This document shows, piece after piece, positions 1-6,043 of a DNA stretch of 12,747 nt. Both the position numbers and the translations under genes were made by a program. The number at the start of each line of letters is the position of its first letter. The stretch's first letter is position 1. The notes beneath the pieces are model-generated. The model saw nothing but the letters and a program-made list of their open reading frames with translations, had not been told where the DNA came from and did not search any database. Source of the stretch: Candidatus Parcubacteria bacterium (GTDB lineage: Bacteria; Patescibacteriota; Minisyncoccia; Minisyncoccales; Minisyncoccaceae); the NCBI GenBank assembly GCA_017992335.1, contig JAGOOU010000003.1, forward strand, positions 12,429-25,175. The letters are read 5' to 3'.

Positions 1-135
1 TTTCTACTGCCCCTACTACAAACCTATGTAACAAAGGAACAGCTTCTGCTGTTACTGGAACAGGACCTTGGGCATGGACTTGTGCTGGATTAAATGGAGG
101 AACAACTGCTAGTTGTTCTGCAAACAAGACTGTTG
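1..135 (+). repeat. Direct repeat copy A, coding for Cys/Trp module
   Basis: Bases 1-135 recur at 469-603 with a single difference (G at 128, A at 596). The copy encodes the second part of a Cys/Trp module with the peptide GTGPWAWTCAGLNGG. The beginning of this module lies outside the window. The offset is 468 nt (156 codons), which keeps the frame. Confidence 0.95.
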
Positions 136-1724
136 CTGATTCTATTGCACCAGTAATATCAATAACTAGCCCTACAAATTTTTCAACTGTTTCAGGAATA
201 ATAACAATATCTGCTGATGCAACTGATAATGTTGGTGTAGTTGGAGTGAAATTCTTTGTTGACGGAGTTCAGCTTGGATCAGAAGACATGACTGCTCCTT
301 ATTCAACCACACTAGATACTAAAACTTTAGCTAATGGTTCTCATACTATTCTTGCAAGAGCAAGAGATGCTGTTGGAAACAATGCTGCTCGTGAAATTAC
401 TGTAACCGTAAACAACACAACAGTTACTCCTGTTAACGGTGAATGTGGATCAGCTGATGGATCAACAGTTTCTACTGCCCCTACTACAAACCTATGTAAC
501 AAAGGAACAGCTTCTGCTGTTACTGGAACAGGACCTTGGGCATGGACTTGTGCTGGATTAAATGGAGGAACAACTGCTAGTTGTTCTGCAAACAAAACTG
601 TTGTAACTGATAATCTAATACAGAATCCTTCTTTTGAAGAAAGCGATGCTTCAAGCAATCCTGTTGGTTGGTTTACTGGTGGATGGGGAACTAACACACC
701 CGTGTTTACTTATCCTGTAGCTGGTTACAACAGCGCTAAAGCTGCTAAAGTACAAATAACTAGCTATACTGACGGTGATGCAAAATGGTATTTCAATGAT
801 GTAAGTGTTTTAGCAAATCAAGAATACAAGATATCTTTGAATTATCAATCTAATACTACTGGATACTTAACTGTCCGCTACACTTTATCTGATGCAACAG
901 TACAATATGCTGATATTGGAACATTAACTCCTTCAGCAGGATGGGCTAGTGTAGAAAAAACATTTACTACTCCAGCAAATACTGTATCTGTTACTGTATT
1001 CAGTTTAATCAATTCTGTTGGATACTTAACTGTTGATAACTTTTATCTTAGTAAGACGACTATTACACCAATTAGCCAAGGTCAGGTATCTTTAAACTTT
1101 GATGATGGATGGTTGTCTGTATACAATAATGCTTTGCCTATCTTGAATGCGGCTGGATATAAAAGTACACAATATATTATTTCTAATCAAATAGGTGCAG
1201 CAAGTTATGTTACTGCTTCTCAAATTCTAGCTATGCAAGCAACTGGACATGAAATCGGAGCACACAGTCAAACTCATGCTGATTTAACTACTCTTTCTGG
1301 AACTCAGCTTCAAAATGAAATTGTAGGATCAAAACAAGATTTACTTAATATTGGTGTAACTCAAGTTCTTACATATGCATATCCTTATGGTTCAACTAAC
1401 AGCACTATTATTTCAAGTATACAAAGCACAGGATTTATTGGAGCAAGAGGTGTAGAGGGAGGATATAATGATAAGACAAGTAATAAATATATATTAAATA
1501 GTTATTCTATTGAATCAAGCACCACTATTAATACGATTAAAAATTGGATTGATACAGCTGTTGCAAATAATACTTGGGTTATTCTAGTTTTCCACAGAGT
1601 TGATACAAGTGGAGAACAATATAGCGTTACTCCTCAAATGCTTCAGCAAATTGTTGATTATCTTAAACTTAAAAACGTTTCGGTTGTAACTAACGCTCAA
1701 GGATTACAGTCTTTGTCTGAATAA
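1..1724 (+). CDS. Secreted multidomain polysaccharide deacetylase (NodB/CE4), 5' end outside window
   Basis: The reading frame is open from base 3 to the TAA at 1722-1724, so the gene starts upstream and no signal peptide is visible. In order it encodes a Cys/Trp-rich repeat (about 3-128), a bacterial Ig-like domain (about 140-420, starting DSIAPVISITSPTN), a second Cys/Trp repeat (about 435-596), a jelly-roll module resembling CBM4/9 (about 610-1060, starting NLIQNPSFEE) and a C-terminal NodB domain (about 1080-1721). CE4 motifs are present: FDDGW at 1098-1112 (catalytic and metal-binding Asp), HSQTH at 1263-1277 (two metal-binding His), YPYG at 1380-1391 and FHR at 1590-1598. This family removes acetyl groups from amino-sugar polymers such as chitooligosaccharide, PNAG or peptidoglycan. 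Four Cys per repeat suggest disulfides and an extracellular location. The glycosyltransferase gene follows after one base, implying an operon. The deacetylase call is firm; the substrate is unknown. Confidence 0.88.
   Translation, partial: STAPTTNLCNKGTASAVTGTGPWAWTCAGLNGGTTASCSANKTVADSIAPVISITSPTNFSTVSGIITISADATDNVGVVGVKFFVDGVQLGSEDMTAPYSTTLDTKTLANGSHTILARARDAVGNNAAREITVTVNNTTVTPVNGECGSADGSTVSTAPTTNLCNKGTASAVTGTGPWAWTCAGLNGGTTASCSANKTVVTDNLIQNPSFEESDASSNPVGWFTGGWGTNTPVFTYPVAGYNSAKAAKVQITSYTDGDAKWYFNDVSVLANQEYKISLNYQSNTTGYLTVRYTLSDATVQYADIGTLTPSAGWASVEKTFTTPANTVSVTVFSLINSVGYLTVDNFYLSKTTITPISQGQVSLNFDDGWLSVYNNALPILNAAGYKSTQYIISNQIGAASYVTASQILAMQATGHEIGAHSQTHADLTTLSGTQLQNEIVGSKQDLLNIGVTQVLTYAYPYGSTNSTIISSIQSTGFIGARGVEGGYNDKTSNKYILNSYSIESSTTINTIKNWIDTAVANNTWVILVFHRVDTSGEQYSVTPQMLQQIVDYLKLKNVSVVTNAQGLQSLSE
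469..603 (+). repeat. Direct repeat copy B, coding for Cys/Trp module
   Basis: This is the second copy of the repeat at 1-135, with 134 of 135 bases identical. Here the full module is visible; it starts upstream of the identical block at about base 438 with NGECGSADG. It is separated from copy A by the Ig-like domain. Identity at synonymous positions points to recent duplication or gene conversion. Confidence 0.95.
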
Positions 1725-1725
1725 A

Positions 1726-2745
1726 ATGAAAATCTCTATTCTTGTACCATGTTATAATGAGGAGAAGTCTGTGGAGGCATGCATTAAATCGTGTTTAAAT
1801 CAAACACGTAAGTTCGATGAAATCATTTTCATAGATGACTGCTCCACAGACAGAACTCCTTATATCCTCGCCCAATATCCAGATAAAATTATTACTAAAA
1901 GAACTCCTAATAATACTGGTAATAAAAGCAGGGCTCAAGAATTCGGATTACAATTTGTTACAGGTGATGTGTTCGTAACAACAGATGCTGATACAATACT
2001 AGATGAACATTATGTAGAAGAAGTTGAGAAATGCTTAAATGCAAATCCTGATGCAGCTGCAATGGCTGGATACATTGAAAGTCTACCTTTTAATTGGTTG
2101 ACTTTGTGCAGAGCTTATGATTATGTTATAGGGCAAAATCTTCATAAGCTTGCCCAAAGTTATATCAATTTTATTTTTGTAATGCCAGGTGCTGGAAGCG
2201 CATTTAGAACTAAAATTTTTAAAGAAAACATTACTTTTGATCATGATACCATAACTGAAGATCTTGATTTCACTTACAAATTACAGAATAAAAAATTCAG
2301 AATTGCTTATTGTCGCAAAGCAATCTCCTATACCCAAGATCCTTCTAATCTAAAATCATATGTCAATCAAATGCGTAGATGGTATGGAGGAGGATGGCAA
2401 AATCTTTTAAAACATTTTGCAGCCAGGGTTAATTTTATTAAAACATTTGAATTAAGTCTTGTTTATGCCGAAGGATTATTTTTCTCTGTTTTAATACTTC
2501 TTTTGCCAATAGTTAATTTACCTTTAATGCTATTATTCCTTAGTGGCTATTTATCTCTCGCATTAGTTTACGGACTTTTGGTAGCTATAAAAGAAAGACG
2601 TGCTATTTTTCTTTTAGTACCATTTCCCTACATGATTATTATTTTTATAAACTCAGCTATATTCTTAGAACAGTTTATCATAGAAATATTATTACAAGAA
2701 AAAAATTTAAAATGGTTTAAACCTGAAAGATTCTTCTATAATTAA
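1726..2745 (+). CDS. Membrane-anchored family 2 glycosyltransferase (polysaccharide synthase type)
   Basis: The 339-residue protein opens with a GT-A nucleotide-sugar binding fold (ISILVPCYNEE, residues 3-13). It has the metal-binding DAD at 87-89, the catalytic TED at 177-179 and the QMRRW motif (QxxRW) at 215-219, the set found in processive beta-glycan synthases such as NodC, PgaC/IcaA, hyaluronan synthase and BcsA. Three hydrophobic segments follow (about 243-260, 262-287 and 292-317). N-terminal membrane helices, usual in PgaC and HasA, are missing. The ATG lies one base after the deacetylase stop, with no clear Shine-Dalgarno site, suggesting translational coupling. With the deacetylase upstream, a role in making an amino-sugar exopolysaccharide at the cytoplasmic membrane is likely. 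Family and active site are firm; sugar donor and processivity are inferred. Confidence 0.9.
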   Translation: MKISILVPCYNEEKSVEACIKSCLNQTRKFDEIIFIDDCSTDRTPYILAQYPDKIITKRTPNNTGNKSRAQEFGLQFVTGDVFVTTDADTILDEHYVEEVEKCLNANPDAAAMAGYIESLPFNWLTLCRAYDYVIGQNLHKLAQSYINFIFVMPGAGSAFRTKIFKENITFDHDTITEDLDFTYKLQNKKFRIAYCRKAISYTQDPSNLKSYVNQMRRWYGGGWQNLLKHFAARVNFIKTFELSLVYAEGLFFSVLILLLPIVNLPLMLLFLSGYLSLALVYGLLVAIKERRAIFLLVPFPYMIIIFINSAIFLEQFIIEILLQEKNLKWFKPERFFYN

Positions 2746-2751
2746 AAACAT

Positions 2752-2985
2752 ATGCAACTAATACCACTTTTAGGCCCATCTGTAATATTTCACGCTAGTA
2801 TTATTGTAATCAATAATATTACAAAACATTTTAAAGCCTGGAATAAAGACCTTGTTGTTTTTTTGAATGTTTCAATCCCTTTAATCATTACTACTATTTT
2901 CTTCTTCGGAGGTTTAAGAATTATTTATTTAATTCTAAAAAACAGCCAACAAATATTTAATTTTATTATGAATTTTATCTTTTAA
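2752..2985 (+). CDS. Small two-helix membrane protein downstream of the glycosyltransferase
   Basis: A 77-residue hydrophobic protein begins six bases after the glycosyltransferase stop. It has an N-terminal hydrophobic stretch (about residues 3-23), a polar linker with Lys and Trp (about 24-33), a long hydrophobic helix (about 34-62) and a hydrophobic C-terminus (67-77). I do not recognise a family. Position and topology recall PgaD, the small two-helix partner of the PNAG synthase PgaC, but PgaD is longer and I see no sequence match. A subunit that supplies membrane helices missing from the glycosyltransferase is a reasonable guess. A terminator hairpin follows at 2995, so this is the last gene of the operon. 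Confidence 0.65.
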   Translation: MQLIPLLGPSVIFHASIIVINNITKHFKAWNKDLVVFLNVSIPLIITTIFFFGGLRIIYLILKNSQQIFNFIMNFIF

Positions 2986-2994
2986 TAAGAAAAA

Positions 2995-3011
2995 GATGCA
3001 AATATTGCATC
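2995..3011. terminator. Hairpin terminator between convergent genes
   Basis: A perfect 7-bp stem (GATGCAA at 2995-3001, TTGCATC at 3005-3011) has a 3-nt ATA loop. AAGAA and TTCTT on the flanks can extend it. Read on the - strand, the stem is followed at once by TCTTTTTCTTATT, a convincing U-tract. On the + strand the downstream sequence is A/T-rich without a pure T-run, so it is better for the - strand gene and may serve both. The stem overlaps the - strand gene's stop codon (3010-3012). Confidence 0.7.
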
Positions 3012-3399
3012 AATTATTCTTAATAAAAATCTTTTCTAACTTATTTTCTTTCTCTGAATTCAGAATAACCTTGAACCCTGGAGACAAAAATCCGTCGTCA
3101 AGCAGGACTAATCTATCCATGCTTTCAAGAAGCTGATTAATTCTTTCTGCCTGATCTTTTTTTAAGAGAACAGAATAAATCTCAGGACTATTACAGTCGT
3201 CGATGATAAAATCCATTCTCACCTCCCCATTTTGTCCGGGATCATCAATAGAAAAGATTGCATTTCTATTTTTTTGAGCTTGCAAAAAAGATAAAACAAA
3301 AGACTCTGCTTCGGATTGCTCACCAGCTACAAGAGAAAATCCAACAATCTGTCGATTGTCAGGATTGATAATCAAGGAAAAGTTCATCTCATAATGCAC
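3010..3399 (-). CDS. Hypothetical soluble protein, orphan gene
   Basis: I do not recognise this protein of about 130 residues. It has no signal peptide or membrane segment and many acidic residues, and looks like a small alpha/beta cytoplasmic protein: a beta-rich start (NFSLIINPDNRQIVGFSLVA), a middle part DFIIDDCNSPEIYSVLLKK, an amphipathic helix (QAERINQLLESMDRL) and a basic tail. The frame opens at a GTG at 3406-3408, but that triplet is inside a strong Shine-Dalgarno site. I therefore start at the GTG at 3397-3399, which has ideal spacing; an ATG at 3385-3387 is the other option. Hand-counted GC over 3061-3360 is about 38%, above the AT-rich gatB side. It has its own promoter and diverges from the helical-repeat gene. 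It could be a stand-alone regulator or stress protein, but nothing in the sequence decides this. Confidence 0.7.
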   Translation of the reverse strand: MHYEMNFSLIINPDNRQIVGFSLVAGEQSEAESFVLSFLQAQKNRNAIFSIDDPGQNGEVRMDFIIDDCNSPEIYSVLLKKDQAERINQLLESMDRLVLLDDGFLSPGFKVILNSEKENKLEKIFIKNN

Positions 3400-3403
3400 A
3401 TAT

Positions 3404-3410
3404 ATCACCT
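3404..3410 (-). promoter_or_regulatory. Ribosome binding site deciding the start of the 3010-3399 gene
   Basis: On the - strand the bases read AGGTGAT, complementary to AUCACCU at the 3' end of 16S rRNA. It lies 5 nt (from AGGTGA) before the GTG at 3397-3399. It covers the upstream in-frame GTG at 3406-3408, so that codon cannot be the start. Such a strong site is rare in this window. Confidence 0.7.
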
Positions 3411-3447
3411 TTTAAATTAGCAAATCGTCCTCTTCTGGGACACTTTT

Positions 3448-3476
3448 TATTTACTCTTAATTTTATTAAAAGTCAA
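3448..3476 (-). promoter_or_regulatory. Sigma70-like promoter for the - strand orphan gene
   Basis: On the - strand, TTGACT (3471-3476) is followed after 17 bp by TAAATA (3448-3453). The -35 box matches 5 of 6 consensus bases and the -10 box only about 3 of 6. Predicted transcription would start near 3441, giving a leader of about 40 nt. The -35 box lies back to back with that of the + strand promoter. Confidence 0.45.
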
Positions 3477-3483
3477 TTCACAG

Positions 3484-3511
3484 TTGACATAAATATAAAT
3501 AGTTGTATAAA
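3484..3511 (+). promoter_or_regulatory. Sigma70-like promoter for the helical-repeat gene
   Basis: A perfect -35 box TTGACA (3484-3489), a 16-bp spacer and a near-perfect -10 box TATAAA (3506-3511). Transcription would start near 3518, on top of the GAGG Shine-Dalgarno site at 3518-3521, so the leader would be only about 11 nt. Confidence 0.6.
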
Positions 3512-3528
3512 TATATTGAGGTCATATT

Positions 3529-3882
3529 GTGTGGACCGAAGAAAAACAAGAACATTTAAATAATATTAGGAATTATAGTTATTACAAAGAAATTGCAGTA
3601 AAATCATTTAAATGGCTTGCTCACAATGCATCTAGTTTTGAAGATTGGCACGAAATATGCCAGCAAATAGAACCAAGTAATCCTCTTTATCGTTTTGTTT
3701 TAAACGCTATGAAAGGAAGGGCTCTTAATTTTGAACACTGGCATATCCTGCGATGTTATACTCCATTAGAAAAATCTGATCTTCAAAGTTTTGCAACACA
3801 TAAAATGGTTTCTTCAATTTCAACGTCGGAACAATTTGAAAAAACCAGAGAATATACTCTTTGGCCAAAAAACTACCTTTAA
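3529..3882 (+). CDS. Hypothetical helical-repeat protein with FExWH motifs
   Basis: A 117-residue protein with two clear copies of a repeat of about 31 residues: SSFEDWHEICQQIEP at residues 35-49 with a helix ending LNAM at 61, and LNFEHWHILRCYTP at 66-79 with a helix ending THKM at 93. Degenerate partial units precede (ending VKSF at 27) and follow (EQFEKTREYT, about 101-110). The spacing of the key aromatic is 31 (F37 to F68) and 32 (M61 to M93). I recall similar FEEW-type repeats in CPR hypothetical proteins but cannot name a family. It may form a short alpha-solenoid for protein binding. No signal peptide or membrane helix is seen. The GTG start at 3529 has GAGG 7 nt upstream. It has its own promoter and terminator, so it is probably monocistronic. 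Confidence 0.7.
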   Translation: MWTEEKQEHLNNIRNYSYYKEIAVKSFKWLAHNASSFEDWHEICQQIEPSNPLYRFVLNAMKGRALNFEHWHILRCYTPLEKSDLQSFATHKMVSSISTSEQFEKTREYTLWPKNYL

Positions 3883-3885
3883 TAT

Positions 3886-3911
3886 GGCATGGAAAAATCT
3901 ATGCCTTTTTT
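3886..3911 (+). terminator. Rho-independent terminator after the helical-repeat gene
   Basis: The stem pairs 3886-3892 (GGCATGG) with 3899-3905 (CTATGCC) using one G-U pair, has the loop AAAAAT, and is followed by six T (3906-3911). It sits 3 nt after the stop codon. On the - strand the G-U becomes a mismatch and there is no adjacent T-run, so it mainly serves the + strand. Its T-run overlaps the stop codon of gatB (3910-3912). Confidence 0.8.
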
Positions 3912-5385
3912 ATTTCTCCAATTCTTTTTTAAGAAGTTCTTCTGCTTTTTGTGGATTAGCTTTTCCTTTTGACTTTGCCATTATTTGCCCAACAAGAAAA
4001 GTAAAACTGTTCTGTTTACCTTTTTTAAAATCCTCTACTGCTTTTTGGTTTTCTTTAACAACATCTCTGACTATTGTCTCTACTTCTCCTTCATCTTTAA
4101 TTTCAGACAATCCTTTTTCTTCGATAATATTAGAAGGATCTTTGCCTGTATTAAACATTTCCTCTAAAACAACTTTTGCGATTTTACTAGATATTTTTCC
4201 TTGACTGATAAGACAGATAAATTCACCAAAATTCTCTGGACTAATCTTTTTCTCAATTTCCACTGGTTCTTTTGAATTCTTAATTAAAAATTGAAGATCT
4301 GTAGTTAAATAATTAGCGCACAATTTGATAACCTCCTTTTTGTTCTTAACGCAATCTTTTTCTCCAACCCAGCAACATGATTCAGAAGCTGCTTTTTCAA
4401 GATATGTACCCAAATTAGCGTCTTTAATGAAGAATTCTATTGTCTTATCATCCAAGTCATACTCTTCTTTAAACCTTTTTCTTTTTTCACTTGGTAACTC
4501 TATCATTTTACTTTGTATTTGTTCTATTTTATCTTTATTAATAATTAATGGAGGCAAATCAGGCTCTGGAAAGTACCGATATTCATGTGCACTTTCCTTT
4601 TCTCTTTGACTGAAAGTTATGCCCTTAACATCATCCCAACCTCTAGTTTCCTGAATTATTTCTTGCTTATTATCCAAAGCTTCTGTTTGTCTTTTAATCT
4701 CATATTCAATTGATCTTTCAACTGATTTAAAGGAATTGAGATTCTTAATTTCTACTTTTGTTCCTAGTTTTTCATTTTTACTTAAAGAAATATTAACTTC
4801 GCAACGCATTTGTCCTTTTTCCATGTTAGCAGCTGAAACATCTAAATATCTTAAAATTAATTGTAATTCTTGACAAAACTTCTTTGCTTCTTCAGAAGAA
4901 TTAATGTCTGGCTCTGTAACCAATTCCATTAAAGGAACTCCTGCTCTGTTATAGTCAACTAGTGTTTTTCCTTTAACATGAACTAATTTTCCAGTATCTT
5001 CTTCCATATGGATTCTGGTAATTCTTATTCTTTTGGTATCACCATTGTCTAGTTTAATATCCAAATATCCGTTTTTACATATTGGCATATCATATTGAGA
5101 TATTTGATATCCTTTTGGCAAATCAGGATAAAAATAGTTCTTTCTATCAAATTTTGTTTGAGGAGCAATTTCACAATTTAAAGCTAAACCAGTCATTATT
5201 ATTTTATCAATTGCTTCTTCGTTAATAACTGGCAAAGTTCCTGGCTGGCCAGTACATATTGGACAAATATTAGTATTAGGCTTTTCCTCTAAAGCATTCC
5301 ATTCTTCATTAGGACAAGAACAAAACATTTTTGATCTTGTCTTTGATTCAAAGTGTATTTCTAATCCAATAGTTGTTTTATACAT
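3910..5385 (-). CDS. gatB: Aspartyl/glutamyl-tRNA(Asn/Gln) amidotransferase subunit B
   Basis: The 491-residue protein is full length for GatB. With GatA and GatC it converts misacylated Glu-tRNA(Gln) and Asp-tRNA(Asn) to the amides; GatB binds the tRNA and activates the acyl group. Visible family motifs are GLEIHFESKTRSK (7-19), Cys pairs C22/C24 and C41/C44 (CPICTGQPG), FDRKNYFYPDLPKGYQISQY (79-98), RIHMEEDTGK (124-133), DYNRAGVPLMELVTEPD (144-160), VEIKNLNSFKSVERSIEYE (211-229) and AHEYRYFPEPDLPPL (266-280). A C-terminal YqeY-like domain ends with GKANPQKAEELLKKEL. The ATG overlaps the deoC stop by 8 nt. GatA and GatC are not in the window and must be encoded elsewhere if the complex is functional. 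It is the last gene of the - strand run. No clear Shine-Dalgarno site is seen. Confidence 0.97.
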   Translation of the reverse strand: MYKTTIGLEIHFESKTRSKMFCSCPNEEWNALEEKPNTNICPICTGQPGTLPVINEEAIDKIIMTGLALNCEIAPQTKFDRKNYFYPDLPKGYQISQYDMPICKNGYLDIKLDNGDTKRIRITRIHMEEDTGKLVHVKGKTLVDYNRAGVPLMELVTEPDINSSEEAKKFCQELQLILRYLDVSAANMEKGQMRCEVNISLSKNEKLGTKVEIKNLNSFKSVERSIEYEIKRQTEALDNKQEIIQETRGWDDVKGITFSQREKESAHEYRYFPEPDLPPLIINKDKIEQIQSKMIELPSEKRKRFKEEYDLDDKTIEFFIKDANLGTYLEKAASESCCWVGEKDCVKNKKEVIKLCANYLTTDLQFLIKNSKEPVEIEKKISPENFGEFICLISQGKISSKIAKVVLEEMFNTGKDPSNIIEEKGLSEIKDEGEVETIVRDVVKENQKAVEDFKKGKQNSFTFLVGQIMAKSKGKANPQKAEELLKKELEK

Positions 5386-6043
5386 ATTTCTTAACTTGTT
5401 TCATTATTTTAACTCCATTACTTGAACCAATAATATCAGCTCCTGCTTTAATCATTTTATTCACATCTTCTAATGTTTGTATCTTACCAGAAGCTTTAAT
5501 TAATAGTCCTGGAGCATTCTTTCTCATTATTTTTAGATGTCTTGCTTTTTCTTCTAATTCTCTATTTTCTAAAGGATCTTTCTCTGTAGCTGTTTTAACA
5601 CATATCCCACCAGCAGCTTTAACTATTGAAGAAGCTTTAGCAATTTCATTATCAGTTAACATTCCTGAAGCAATAATTACTTTAGTTTTTCCAATCTTAC
5701 AAATTTCTTTTAATTCTTTTTCTATTTTCTCCCATTTTTCGTGTTTAACATCGGGAATTGAAATAACAACATCTAAATCATCAGCTCCATCTTCTTTCGC
5801 TTTCTTGCACATTTTAACCCTTACTTTATGATCGCTATCCCCTATTGGATCATCAATTAAAACTACTGTTTCAATTCCTGTTCCTTTTAATTCTTTAGCA
5901 ACTGTTTTAACCCATTTTGGTCTAATGCAAACCCCTCTGAAGTCGTATTCTTTTGCCTCATCACAGGTCTTAATTATGTCCTCTTTTGTTGCATTAAGCT
6001 TAATGTTTGTATGATCTATATATTTATTGATTGGTTTTTTCAT
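5378..6043 (-). CDS. deoC: Deoxyribose-phosphate aldolase (DERA)
   Basis: A 221-residue TIM-barrel aldolase that reversibly cleaves 2-deoxyribose 5-phosphate into glyceraldehyde 3-phosphate and acetaldehyde, the last step of deoxynucleoside breakdown. Motifs are YIDHTNIKLNATKEDI (8-23), GADDLDVVI (86-94, with D91 at the place of E. coli D102), CVKTATE (148-154, K150 as the Schiff-base lysine) and LIKASGKIQTLEDV (181-194, K183 as the second lysine). The phosphate-side sequence is KTATEKDP where most family members have KTSTG, and the strand at 122-128 reads VIIASGM instead of the usual VIxET form. The catalytic triad is kept, so activity is likely. The ATG overlaps the tmk stop as ATGA. Its place after dcd and tmk fits deoxynucleotide salvage. 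Confidence 0.9.
   Translation of the reverse strand: MKKPINKYIDHTNIKLNATKEDIIKTCDEAKEYDFRGVCIRPKWVKTVAKELKGTGIETVVLIDDPIGDSDHKVRVKMCKKAKEDGADDLDVVISIPDVKHEKWEKIEKELKEICKIGKTKVIIASGMLTDNEIAKASSIVKAAGGICVKTATEKDPLENRELEEKARHLKIMRKNAPGLLIKASGKIQTLEDVNKMIKAGADIIGSSNGVKIMKQVKKYV

Larger units (their letters stand above)
3409..3528. other. Divergent intergenic control region
   Basis: This gap between the two orphan genes (which reaches 3400 with the start chosen here) holds both promoters, with the inverted repeat GTCAA (3472-3476) / TTGAC (3484-3488) formed by the two -35 boxes. A weak GTCC/GGAC inverted repeat (3427-3441) lies in the leader of the - strand gene. I see no coding sequence in it. 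Confidence 0.6.

Noticed and set aside
246..248. GTG as the start of the deacetylase gene
   Set aside because: The frame is open to the left edge and encodes the same Cys/Trp module and the first half of the Ig-like domain, so this GTG is an internal valine codon.
1..603. CRISPR or tandem repeat array
   Set aside because: There are only two copies, inside a coding frame and separated by an Ig-like domain.
341..697. 118-codon open frame on the - strand
   Set aside because: It lies opposite the Ig-like, Cys/Trp and jelly-roll coding sequence and has no recognisable domain; it is a shadow of the real gene.
3427..3441. GTCC/GGAC inverted repeat in the leader of the - strand orphan gene
   Set aside because: A 4-bp stem with a 7-nt loop is too weak and short to call a regulator site.
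3791..4204. 137-codon + strand frame overlapping the helical-repeat gene and gatB
   Set aside because: It runs through a terminator and then antisense to gatB; the protein has no family features.
5373..5831. 152-codon + strand frame opposite deoC
   Set aside because: The hydrophobic translation is what antisense of an AT-rich Lys/Glu-rich gene gives; deoC on the other strand is certain.
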